The notes under the pieces are model-generated. The model made no database searches. It worked only from the letters and a program-made list of their open reading frames with translations, and was not told where the DNA came from. DNA of 64,000 bases from contig NZ_AXWT01000001.1 in the NCBI RefSeq assembly GCF_000482805.1, forward strand, positions 80,966 through 144,965, written 5' to 3'. The position numbers and the translations under genes are program-made. The DNA comes from Deinococcus murrayi DSM 11303 (GTDB lineage Bacteria; Deinococcota; Deinococci; Deinococcales; Deinococcaceae). Each line of letters opens with the position of its first letter. Within the stretch, counting starts at the first letter, position 1. This document shows, piece by piece, positions 37,425-49,800 of this stretch.

Positions 37425-38696
37425 ATGAGCACGGCCTTTCTAGTCATCGAGGGAATCGGCCTGGTGCTGCTGTCGCTGTACCTGGCTTACTCGCTGTGTG
37501 CGTTGGTGGCGCAGCCCCGGCGATGGCCACTCCGCCGCGCCCCCCTGCACTTTACCTTTGTCATCCCGGCGCTCAACGAGGCCGCCGTCATCGGGCCGAC
37601 CCTGCGCAACCTGCGCTCGGCGGCTCCGGGGGCGCGGCTGGTCGTGATTGACGACGGCAGCGACGACGAGACGGCGGAAGTGGTGGAGGACCTCGCGCGG
37701 GCTGACCCCGGCATCCTGCTGCTGCGCCGCCGCCCCCCGCACGCCCGCACGGGCAAGGGCGAGGCCCTGAACTGGGGAGTAGCCCAGCTGCTGCGGCAGG
37801 GGGGGCTGGCGCAGGCTCCCTTGGCAGAGCAGGTCCTGGTGGTGTTTGATGCCGACGGGCGCATGGACGACCGGCTGCTGGACGAGGCGGCCCGCGTCTT
37901 TGCGGACCCCGACGTGATGGCGGCGCAGGCCCGCATCCGGGTGCGTCAGAGTGGCGTGGAGTCGCGGGGCTGGCGCGGGCTGCTGGGGCGGCTCCTGCTG
38001 CTGCAACAGGACCTGGAGTTCTACATCGTGCGGCACATCCAACTGCTGCGCCAGCGGGTGTGGACGGTGGGTCTGGGCGGCAACGGGCAGTTCATGCGGC
38101 TGTCGTACCTCGCTGAGCGGCTCGCGGGGGGGCAGGCCCCCTGGCCCCCGGTGCTGCTGGAAGACTTCGCGAGCGGGCTGGAGGTGCGCCTGGCTCACCC
38201 CCGGCACCGCCTCGTGTTCCTGGAGTCGGGAGTGACCCAGCAGGGCCTCACCGACGTGCGGCGCTTCGTGCGGCAGCGCACGCGCTGGACCCACGGCAAC
38301 CTGCAATGCGCTCCGCACCTGCCGCGCATTTGGCGCACCCCCATGGCGCTGGGGGCGCGGCTGGACCTGACCTACTTCTTGGCGCAGCCGTGGCTCAATC
38401 TGCTGACGCTGGGACTGCTGGTGTACTACCCTGCCCGCGCCCTGAGCCGCCTGCTGACGGGGGAAGTGAACTGGGCCTTGACCGCCGCGCTCAGCGTGCC
38501 GGGCTTGCTGCTGCCGCTCGCGTGGGTCTTTCTGTACAGCCGCGAGAATCGGCTGGGGCTGCGCCGGGCCGCTTTTGCCGCCGCCGGACTTCCGGTCTAC
38601 ACCCTCATCATGATGCTGAGCGTGCCCCTCGCGTTCCGGAACTTCTTGCGCGGCGAGCACGGCTGGGTCAAGACGGCGCGGCACGCGGAGGCGTAG
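37425..38696 (+). CDS. Processive glycosyltransferase family 2, membrane protein (copy 1)
   Basis: 423 residues. GT2 motifs in order: FVIPALNEAAVIGPTLRNLR, VIDDGSDDETAE, VFDADGRMD (DxD), LLEDFASGLEV (ED) and QRTRWTHGNLQ (Q-x-x-R-W). One N-terminal membrane helix and three C-terminal ones place the active site in the cytoplasm and predict polymer export or membrane-bound synthesis. The polymer is unknown. TAGCGT lies 9 bases before the ATG and there is no Shine-Dalgarno. A related copy follows about 100 bp downstream. Confidence 0.9.
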   Translation: MSTAFLVIEGIGLVLLSLYLAYSLCALVAQPRRWPLRRAPLHFTFVIPALNEAAVIGPTLRNLRSAAPGARLVVIDDGSDDETAEVVEDLARADPGILLLRRRPPHARTGKGEALNWGVAQLLRQGGLAQAPLAEQVLVVFDADGRMDDRLLDEAARVFADPDVMAAQARIRVRQSGVESRGWRGLLGRLLLLQQDLEFYIVRHIQLLRQRVWTVGLGGNGQFMRLSYLAERLAGGQAPWPPVLLEDFASGLEVRLAHPRHRLVFLESGVTQQGLTDVRRFVRQRTRWTHGNLQCAPHLPRIWRTPMALGARLDLTYFLAQPWLNLLTLGLLVYYPARALSRLLTGEVNWALTAALSVPGLLLPLAWVFLYSRENRLGLRRAAFAAAGLPVYTLIMMLSVPLAFRNFLRGEHGWVKTARHAEA

Positions 38697-38749
38697 GCCG
38701 CAGATTCCGGCTGGTTGCAGCCCCGCAGAAGGTGCATAGTGTGGGGGGA

Positions 38750-38788
38750 ATGCGGGACCCGCCTCCCCCGGCGCGGTCCCCCGCTTGA
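38750..38788 (+). CDS. Candidate 12-codon proline-rich leader ORF
   Basis: ATG at 38750 lies 7 bases after TAGTGT (38737-38742), the leaderless arrangement used by many genes here. It encodes MRDPPPPARSPA and stops at TGA 38786-38788, inside the Shine-Dalgarno GAGGTGA of the next gene and 8 bases before that gene's TTG start. It may drive reinitiation or act as an attenuating leader because PPPP slows ribosomes. It is inferred from position; no homology is possible for such a short ORF. Confidence 0.4.
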   Translation: MRDPPPPARSPA

Positions 38789-38796
38789 GGTGACCC

Positions 38797-40122
<1,326 letters not shown>

Positions 40123-40134
40123 AATTCTTGAGCT

Positions 40135-41010
40135 TTACTCCACCGCCTCCCCGCGCTGCAACTTCACCGCCCGCACGAGGTTCTGGAACATCAGCGCACT
40201 CGTCAGCGGCCCGACGCCCCCCGGCACCGGGGTTTGCGCCCGCACGGGGAGGTCAGGCTGGGCGTCGCCCACCACGCTGCCGTCTTCCTGCACGTTGATG
40301 CCCGCGTCCACAACGACGTGGTGCGGCTGCACGTGCTCCGGGCGCAGCAGGTCGGCGTGCCCGACGGCGACAACCACGGCGTCTTGCCCGCGCAGCACCC
40401 CGGCGAGGTCACTCGTGTGCTCGTTGCAGAGGGTGACCGTGACCCCGCGATTATTCAGCATGAAGGTGAGGGGCCGCCCCACCGTGCGCCCTGGCCCGAC
40501 CACCGCGACCCGCCGCCCGCGCAGGTCGTCGCTGAGGACCTCGCGCAGCAAGAAGCGCACGCTGCGCGGGGTGGGGGGCAGCAGCGCTTCCGCCTCGCGA
40601 CCCGCCGCGACCAGGGCGAGGTTGGCGGGGGTCAGGCCCTCTACATCCTTGCGGGGGGCGATGTGAAGGAGGGCGGCGTCGGCGTCCAGCCCCGGCGCAA
40701 GCGGCAGTTCGAGGACGATGCCGTGCACCTCCGGGTCAGCGGAGAGGTCACGCAGCGCAGTTTCCAACTCGGCCTGGGTCGCCCCCGCGCCGAGGTCGCG
40801 CACGCTCAGGCGCACGCCGAGCCGCTCGGCCTGCCGCGCCTTGCTGTGGACATACACCGCCGAGGCCTCGTCGTGGGAGGCGAGCACCGAGACGAGGTGG
40901 GGGCGGACCTGCTCTGGGGTCTTGGCCCATTCGGCGAGCGCCGCCCGCACCCCGCGGGTGACCCGCACCGCCAGGGGCTTGCCGAGGAGAGGCTGGGAAG
41001 AGGTCGTCAT
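40135..41010 (-). CDS. folD: Methylenetetrahydrofolate dehydrogenase/cyclohydrolase
   Basis: FolD interconverts 5,10-methylene- and 10-formyl-tetrahydrofolate. The 291 residues contain [16 protein letters not shown] (active-site Tyr and Lys), [12 protein letters not shown], the NADP region [18 protein letters not shown] and [13 protein letters not shown]. Two positions differ from the standard enzyme: VQLPLP reads LELPLA, with Glu101 replacing the conserved Gln, and DKDVDG reads RKDVEG. Whether both activities remain is uncertain. It lies 12 bp after purH on the same strand, so it is under the same ZTP riboswitch. Confidence 0.88.
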   Translation of the reverse strand: MTTSSQPLLGKPLAVRVTRGVRAALAEWAKTPEQVRPHLVSVLASHDEASAVYVHSKARQAERLGVRLSVRDLGAGATQAELETALRDLSADPEVHGIVLELPLAPGLDADAALLHIAPRKDVEGLTPANLALVAAGREAEALLPPTPRSVRFLLREVLSDDLRGRRVAVVGPGRTVGRPLTFMLNNRGVTVTLCNEHTSDLAGVLRGQDAVVVAVGHADLLRPEHVQPHHVVVDAGINVQEDGSVVGDAQPDLPVRAQTPVPGGVGPLTSALMFQNLVRAVKLQRGEAVE

Positions 41011-41022
41011 CTCCCCCCTCCC

Positions 41023-42549
<1,527 letters not shown>

Positions 42550-42598
42550 CTCGCCCTCCGGCAAGCGGACGCCCCCGCCGCAGAGGGCAAGGAACGTC

Positions 42599-42676
42599 CG
42601 ACCCAGGCGCGCGATCTGTCAGAGTCCGGGCGGCTCCCCCGTGGTGTGGCCCCACGTTCAGCGCCAGTCGCCGCCC
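42599..42676 (-). ncRNA. ZTP riboswitch (pfl motif)
   Basis: The pfl consensus is readable on the minus strand: GGCGGCGACTGGCGC at the start, AACGTGGGGCCAC, the invariant CCACGGGGGAGC, and the 3' part CGCGCCTGGGTC. It senses ZMP/ZTP, the substrate that accumulates when 10-formyl-THF is short. The downstream sequence GCCCTC (42583-42588) is complementary to GAGGGC (42553-42558), which covers the purH Shine-Dalgarno, so control is probably translational. purH and folD are classical pfl genes. Confidence 0.88.
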
Positions 42677-42686
42677 GTTTGGGGGG

Positions 42687-42692
42687 AGGATA
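42687..42692 (-). promoter_or_regulatory. -10 element of purH-folD
   Basis: TATCCT on the minus strand, about 10 bases before the ZTP riboswitch. The -35 is weak. Between 42693 and 42813 nothing else recognisable was seen. Confidence 0.5.
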
Positions 42693-42813
42693 GCAAAGGG
42701 GCGGGCACGCGCTCTGAGGAGCAGGCTTGCCCGCCCAGAACTTTGGGAAGCCCCCTTGACCTCAGGCGTGCGGCTGTGGGTGACTGACGAGCACGCCAGG
42801 GGCGCTCCGGCCC

Positions 42814-43371
42814 TCAGTTGCTGTTGCCCGACCCGTCAGGATTGCCGCCCGGCGGTGTCTCGTGTGGCGGGGCAGGTGCCCCCTCCTCTCCCAGGATGGT
42901 CCGCAACTCCGCGAGCACCTGCCGCTCCCTTTCATTGACCTGTTCGCCGCCAAAGCCCAGGAACCCGCCCTCCTTGGCCGCCGCCGCCGCACGTTCGGCC
43001 ACGTTCAGCAGCAAGCGGCGAAAGGCGGCGAGGTCGCCAGGGCCAGCCTTGGCCCCTACCAGCCAGGCGGCGCGGCGCACCTCCTCCAGGCTGCGGGCGC
43101 GAACCTCTTCGGGGGTGCGGGGACGGTCTTGCGGGGACACCTCCTGGGGGCTGGGGGGTGTGCCCAGCAGGTCGGCGGCCATCGCTTCGAGCAGGGGCGT
43201 GCGGTCGGCGGCGCTCAGGCTCTCGCGGATGGCGGCCCCGATGGCCTGCGCCTCGGCGACCAGGCCCGTCACCCCACTGGGGCTGGCGGCGACCACGGCG
43301 GCTCCCACCCGGCCAGGGGCGGTCATGACCTGAAACCACTCATCGGGGGTAAACCGGTCTTTGAGGCTCAT
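42814..43371 (-). CDS. Hypothetical cytoplasmic protein
   Basis: 185 residues. The first 150 are helical with conserved-looking hydrophobic and charged alternation (SLKDRFTPDEWFQVMTAPGRVGAAVVAASP, LEEVRRAAWLVGAKAGPGDLAAFRRLLLNVAERAAAAAKEGG), with NERERQVLAELRTIL near the end; the C-terminus is Gly/Pro/Asn-rich. The size and pattern recall bacterial proteins of unknown function without a signal peptide. TAAGCT (43378-43383 complementary) lies 6 bases before the ATG: leaderless. Function unknown. Confidence 0.7.
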   Translation of the reverse strand: MSLKDRFTPDEWFQVMTAPGRVGAAVVAASPSGVTGLVAEAQAIGAAIRESLSAADRTPLLEAMAADLLGTPPSPQEVSPQDRPRTPEEVRARSLEEVRRAAWLVGAKAGPGDLAAFRRLLLNVAERAAAAAKEGGFLGFGGEQVNERERQVLAELRTILGEEGAPAPPHETPPGGNPDGSGNSN

Positions 43372-43444
43372 GGGGGCAGCTTAAGGGGTCGAGGCGCCCC
43401 GCGGGCCTGAGTCTCCCTTGAGGATTAACGGGGGCGGGCGGGGG

Positions 43445-43708
43445 TCAATACACGTGAAACTCGCGCAGGCCCGTCGCCTCGCTGTACTGGGTTTCCACCG
43501 CCGTCACGCGGGCGTGGGGCGGGCCACGCCGCAGCCAGTGCAGCAAGCGGGCGAGGGCTTCGGGCGGCCCCTCAGCGACGACCTCAACCCGGCCATCGAG
43601 GAGGTTTTCGGCGCTGCCCGATAGACCGAGGTCGCGGGCGTGGCGCTGCACGTAGCGGCGGTAGCCCACCCCCTGCACGGTGCCGGAGACAAGAGCGGTC
43701 AGACGCAT
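43445..43708 (-). CDS. acyP: Acylphosphatase
   Basis: 87 residues. Acylphosphatases hydrolyse acyl phosphates. The signature [15 protein letters not shown] contains the catalytic Arg (17/18), and the Asn of [14 protein letters not shown] (Asn35) completes the active site. [20 protein letters not shown] and the C-terminal FHVY end are typical. TAGCAT (43715-43720 complementary) lies 6 bases before the ATG, so the transcript is leaderless. Confidence 0.93.
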   Translation of the reverse strand: MRLTALVSGTVQGVGYRRYVQRHARDLGLSGSAENLLDGRVEVVAEGPPEALARLLHWLRRGPPHARVTAVETQYSEATGLREFHVY

Positions 43709-43814
43709 GGGGCGATGCTAGCCCGCGCCCCGGCGGGGGAAGGGTGCCGAAGCTGACGCTGGCGTGAAAAAGCGCGGAAGACGCTCACCCCAAGGCCTTT
43801 AGAATGCGGGGCAG

Positions 43815-43853
43815 ATGCCCGCCCGACTCGCCCCCCCCGCAGGCCCGGCGTGA
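43815..43853 (+). CDS. Candidate 12-codon leader ORF before tamB
   Basis: ATG 43815 lies 9 bases after TAGAAT (43800-43805). It encodes MPARLAPPAGPA, and its TGA (43851-43853) overlaps the GTG start of the giant gene (GTGA at 43850). The big gene has no Shine-Dalgarno and no upstream in-frame start, so translational coupling to this ORF would explain how it is initiated. It is the same length as the leader at 38750. Evidence is positional only. Confidence 0.42.
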   Translation: MPARLAPPAGPA

Positions 43854-46800
43854 CGCCGCCGCCCCCCGCGCCCCACCCCCCCCGCTCCCGCTCCCGGCGG
43901 GGAGGGTGGGGGCTGCTGCTCCTCGCGGCGCTGCTGGGGCTGGCGGGGTGGTTCGGGCCGTCCCTGCTGGGACAATGGGCGCTGCGGCAGTGGGGCGGCG
44001 ACGTGCTGACCGCCGAGGGCGTGGGCGGGCGGCTGTGGGCACCGGGGCTGCGCGGGGCGCGGCTCAAGCTTCCCGGTCTGGACGGCACGGCGGACGAGGC
44101 CAGCGTGCGCGTCACCGGAGTGGACCCCCGCACCCGCACCCTACGGCTGGACGTGGCCGTTCGGGGCGGTGCCGTGAATCTGCGCCTGGGCGACCTGCTG
44201 CGGGGCGGGTCGGCTGCCGAGGAGGGCAGTGGCGAAAGCGGCTGGCGAGTGGTGCTGGGCGGGGTGGACGTGCAGGACACGCGAGTCAATGTGGACGGAA
44301 CGGGCCTCAACGTGCCCAGCGGACGTTTCCAGGTTTCGCCGCTGCCGAATGGCCGCCTCGCCGTGCGGGGGCAGACCCGGCAGGGCGACCTCAACGCGGC
44401 GGTGACGGTGCGGGAAGGACAGCTGGGGAACCGCTTCGTGCTGGACCTCGACGCTGACGCCCGCATCATCAACCATTACTGGCCGGGGGTGACGGGCGGG
44501 CGCATTCGCGGTCAGTACGCCGTGGGAGGCGGCGAGCCACTGCGCGGGGACCTGCGGGTGCTGGGGGGCAGCCTTCAGGTTCCCGAAGCCCCCTTCGTGA
44601 CCGTGCGGGGGATTGAGGGCACCTTCACCCAACGGCACCACCAGCTCACGCTGCAGCTCGCCGGGGAGGGCTGGGACGGCCCGGTGACGGCGCGGGCCAC
44701 CGCCGACACCCACGAGAAGCGCTGGGACGCGGCGGCAGAGGCAACCCCCCGCGTCGCGGCCCTGGCGCGCGCCCTGGGCATGTCGGACGGGGGGGCAGGG
44801 ACCCTGCACTTGCGGGCGACGGCGGGGGGCTGGGAGACCGCCGAGGTCCAAGCGGAAGCCAGGAGCGCCGGGGGCCGCTTTGCCGGAATCCCCTTCCAGT
44901 CCCTGCGGGCGAGCTACGCCTTTGCCAGCCCTCCCCGCCGGGGCGAGCCGCCCTTGGCCAACACCCTGCGCCTTCAGGCGGCGACGCAGTTGGGGGGCGA
45001 GCAGACGCTCGCGGGCGAATGGTTTTTTGGGCGAGCGGGGCGAGCGACCTGGGCAGGCGACCTTGCCGGAAAGCCGCTGGCGGTGCGGGCGGAGGTGGAC
45101 GCCCAATCCCTCGTCACCCTGCGGGGCGAGGGCCTGGGCGGGCCGCTGAGTGGGCGCTACTCGCTGCGCACCCAGGCGCTGACGGCCACCCTGAACCCGA
45201 CCTACGCGGCGGCCTCGGCGCGGGTGGCCCTTACGGGCACCCCACGCGACCTGCGGGCACGGGTAACGGAGGGCGTCGCGGGTCCCTTTCGGCTCGTGGG
45301 CACCGCTCGGCTCAGCGCGGCGGGGCTGCGGGCCGACCTCGGCGCGGCGCGGCTGAACCTGGGACCAGACTTCCGGGGCCACTGGACCGTGCAGGACCTG
45401 CGCGGGGGGGGCGTCACTCTCAGCGGGGGGGGCACCCTCAACCTGCGAGAGGGGCTGCTGGGCGGCACCCTCGCGGCGGACGTGCCCGGCGTGACTGGGA
45501 CCCTGCGCGGGCCGGTGGCGCTGGACCTGCCCCGGCAGCGCGGGACCTTTGCGCCCAACGGCCAGCGGCTGGTGTGGAACGGGGACGCCTTCACCCTCAC
45601 GGCGCGGGAGCTGGCGGTTGCGGGCGGGGCGCGGGTCAGCGGGACGGCCACCGTGACGGCGGCGCGGCAGGTCACGGGCACCCTGCGGGCGCGGGGGGGC
45701 GGCTACGACCTCACGGCGACCGGACGCGGCGACTTCGCCGACCTGCGCGGCACGGCGGGGGACGTGCGCGTCTCGGCGCGGACGGTGCTGGCCCCGGACT
45801 TCCGCACGGTCGCCCAGGTCGAGGGGGCCGACATCGCGGGCGAGTTTGCGCTGGAGGGGGACGGGGTGCGCTTCGCCCTCACGACGGCGGCCCCCGGCGG
45901 AGAGCGCGGGACGGCGCGGGGCGTGCTTGCCGGGGAGCGCTGGGACGCCAGCGGGCGGGTCAATCTCGCGGCGCTGCGGCCCCTCGTCGGTCTGCCCGAC
46001 CTCGCCGGAACCCTGGACCTCGCCCTTGCCGGGACGGGCGGCACGGCGCGGGTGGAAGCGCGGGCGGGGGGGGCAGCGGTCGCGGGCCTCCTCACCCGGC
46101 GCGGCGGCGAGGTGACGGGCGACCTGCGCGGGACCTTCGCGGACGCCGCCGCCCAGCTGCGGGGCCGGGTCTATCCGGACGTGGCCGCCGCCGGGCCGCT
46201 GCGCTGGCGGGGCCAGCTTCTCGCGGCGACCATCACCGGACCCTACGGCGACCTGCGGGCGCGGCTGAGCGGGCGCACGGTACCCCTGACCGGGGCGGGC
46301 GTGACCCTGCCGGGCCAGGCCGTCAACCTCACGGCAACGCTGACACCGCGCCTTGCCGCGGAGGGCACCTGGGGTGACCTGCGCCTGGGCTACGACGCCC
46401 GAACGGGCCGGGTGACCGCCGAGGGCAGCCAACCTCTGACCGCTTTCGGGCGCTCCGGACGGGTGCAGGGCCGGGCCACCTGGGGGCCAGGCTTTGCGGG
46501 CGAGGTGCGGGCGCGGGGCACCCTGGAGGGGGGCTACGCGCTCTCGCTCGCCGGGCCGTGGCGGGCGCTGGCGGTGACGGCGGGGGGGCCGGGCGGCCTG
46601 CGGGCCAGCGGCACGGCGAGCGTGGGTCCAGACGGCCCGGCGGCGGCGAGCTATGACCTGCGGGTGCGGGGGCCGCTGGAAGGCCTGTACGTAGACGGGC
46701 GGGTGCGCGGCGCAGGCACCGAGCCGCGCGGCACCCTCGACGTGTTCGATGGGGCGGGCGGCGCAGCGCGGGTCACCCTGCGCGGCCTTTCTGACTTTGA

Positions 46801-49800
46801 CGTGCGGGCGCGGCAGCTCACGCTGGCGGGGCTGCCCCTCGCGGGCGACCTGACAGCGCGGGGGGGGCAGCTCTCCGGAACCCTGAGCGCGGGGCCGCTG
46901 CGCCTCGTCGCGCGGGGGGGGCGGGTGGACGCCGCCGGCGAACTCGCCGGACACCGCCTGCGGGCACGGGGCCGCCTCACCCTGCCGTCCCGCCTCGAAG
47001 ACTTGCGGGTCGACGTTGTGGGGCCGCTGCTGACCGCGACGGCCACCGGAAACGCGGACGCCCTGCGCGGCAGCGTGCGGCTGCGCGAGCAGAGCTTTGG
47101 CGCAGACGCCACCCGGCTGGTGCTCCCCGCCCAGACCTTTCCGCTGGAAGCCACCCTCACCGGACCGCGGGTCACCGTCGGCGGGCTGAACTACGCCGCA
47201 GGCCGCTGGGGGGGCGAACTCGCCCTGCGCTACGCCCTCGGCGGACGGCCCGGCAGCGTCGCCCTCCGGGGCGGGGGAAAGACCCTCGCCGCTCTGCCTT
47301 CCGGCCCCATCGGCGGGCGGGTCAACCTGCTGCCCGCACTCGGCGGCCAGCTCCACACCGCCCTCTCCCCCCTCCTCTCCCCCCTCCCCGCCGAGGTGCG
47401 GCGGGGCCTCGTCGCCGGACTGCTCGTCGCCGACGTGCGGCCAGAGAGCGCCGCCCTGCGCTCCTCCGGCACCCGCTACCTCGGCGAGCCGCTGGCCCTG
47501 CGCGGGGCGGTGACCTGGCGGGGCAGCGTGCGGGCGAGCGGCGAGCTGACCCACCCCGGCACCCGCTTGCCCTTCGCCTACGACGGACGTGACCTGCGGG
47601 TCCACGGCGCGGTGCTGGACGCTCTCGCGCTGCGCCCGCTCGTGGAAGCGACCGGGCAAATCACTGCCAACCTGACCGTACCGGGCCTGGACTTGAGCCG
47701 GGCGACGGGCCGGGCGGACGTCCGCCTCACCGCCGCTGGCCAGAGCGCGACCGGGGCCGTCATCCTCACGCGGGGGCAGCTCGCGGGCGACTTGCAAAGC
47801 GACCTCGGCGGGCGGGCGCTGCGGGTGCGCGGGCCGCTTTATCCCCGCGCCGAGGCCGAGCTGACCTTCGGGGAGCTGCGCGGCACCCTGCGGGGGGACG
47901 CCGCCCGCACCCTCACCCTGCGAGCGGCGGGGCGTTACGAGGGACAGGCGGTGGACCTCACGGCGGTGGGGCAGGCCCTGACCGGGCCGGGGGCAAGCGC
48001 GACCCTGCGGGGCACGGTCGCGGGTGGCAGCGTCGCCCTGGACCTGCGCCGCCTTCCGAACGACTGGGCGGTCACGGGCGGGGTGGACCTCCCCGACCTG
48101 GCGCCGCTGACGGGCACCGCCGGACGTGTGCGGGCCGGGGTGGGGGGCACCCTGCGCCGCCTGCGGCTGGAGGCGGAGGGCGAGGCCGCGGGGGTCTCTT
48201 TCCGCGCCCCGGCCACCCTGGCGGCGGGAGCGCTGCGGGTGGAGGGGGCGACGGGCACCCTCCCGGAGGGCCTCGGCACCTTCCAGGCGAGCGGTTCCGT
48301 CTTGCCGGAGCTGCGCCTGAACGCGGGGGTCACCCTGCAAGGCCCCCTGCCGGGCGAGTACGCCGCCGAGGTGGGGGGAGCGCTCGGCAAGCCCGACGTG
48401 CGGGTCGCGGGCGTGCTTGCGAGCGGCGCGCAGGGCCTCCAGGCGGCGGGCACCCGCGTCACCGGGCGGCTGTTTGGCGCAGACTGGCGAGCAGAGCTGG
48501 CGGGCGAGGCCCTCGCCGGGGGCCTGCGCGGGCGGCTGGGCACGGGAGCGCTCGGCGGCCTGTTGGCGGCGCGGCTGCGGGTGCAGGCCCCCTACCTCGC
48601 CGGGGAGACCCGCGTGCAGCTGGACGGCGAGACGGCTTGGCATGCCCGCACGGGCTGGGACGGCGACCTGCGGGCGACGGGCACCCTGCCCGGCGGGGCG
48701 CTGGACGCCCGGCTGACCGGGGCGGGGCCGCTCGCCCTGAGCGCGAGCATCGGCCCGGCACGGGTGACGGGGACCCTGCCCGCCGACCTCCCGCGGCGGC
48801 CCGGCGGCACCCTCGACCTCGCGGCGTTCGACGTCGGAGCGCTGTGGGGGCGGGCAGAGCAACTGCGGGTAACCGGGCGAGCCACCCTGGAGGGCGCGAG
48901 CTGGGCGGGGGCCGGGGCCACCTTCACTGGGCGGCTGGAGGACGCGGGGGGCGACCTCACCGGCGACCTGGGCGCGAGCTACCGCGCGGGCAACGGCTCG
49001 CTGCGGCTCGCGGGCGAGCGGCTCGCGGGCGGGGGCACCCTGGAGGGCGGACGCTACCGCCTGGGGGTGCGGGCGGACCCGGTGCGGCTCGCCCGGCTGC
49101 TGCCGCCCGCGTGGGACGTGGACGCGCTGACCTTTGCCGGAACGCTGGAGGCGAGCGGCTCGCTGGCGAGCGGCCCAGAGCGAGTACAGGTTCGCAACCT
49201 CGCCCTGCGCGGCGAACAGGGAGAAGCTGGGCCGTTTAGCCTCTACGGGCGGGCCACCCTCTCACGGGTGCCCGGTGCCCCGCAGCGGCTGGACGCCGAA
49301 CTGGACGGCAGCCTGCGCGGGGGGCTGCTGCGGGCGCGGGGGGCGCTGCCGGAGGGCGTGCGCGTGACGGTGCGCGACGTGGACGCCCGTGCCTTTGGCG
49401 CGGGGCAGGTGGAGAGCGACCTTCTCCTGACGGGCACACTCTCCGACGTGCGGGTCTCCGGCGAGATGGCCGCCCGCGCCGCCGACTTTGAGGCGCTCGC
49501 CACCCTCGCTGGCCCGCTGCGGGACGCCCGCGCCCACGCCCGCTTGACCCTGAAGGGCGAGGAACGCAGCGGCCTGCTGTACGCCGACCTGCGCGACCTC
49601 GACCTGACGGCGGGCACCGTGCGGGGGCGGGTGTACGGAACGGCGCAGCAGGGGCAAGAGAGCCTCACCCTCGACCTGGCGGGCACCTGGCCCCAGCTTG
49701 CGGGCACCGCGACGGCGCGGGTGAGCGGCCTGCCCGCCCCCCTGACCCTGCGCGGCGACGGGCGCGGCGGGTACGCGCTCGCGGCGGGGGCGCTGGGAGA

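Noticed and set aside
44141..48862. 1573-codon open frame antisense to tamB
   Set aside because: Composition is Arg/Pro/Gln/Gly-rich as expected for a GC-rich antisense frame, and the opposite strand encodes a recognisable TamB protein.
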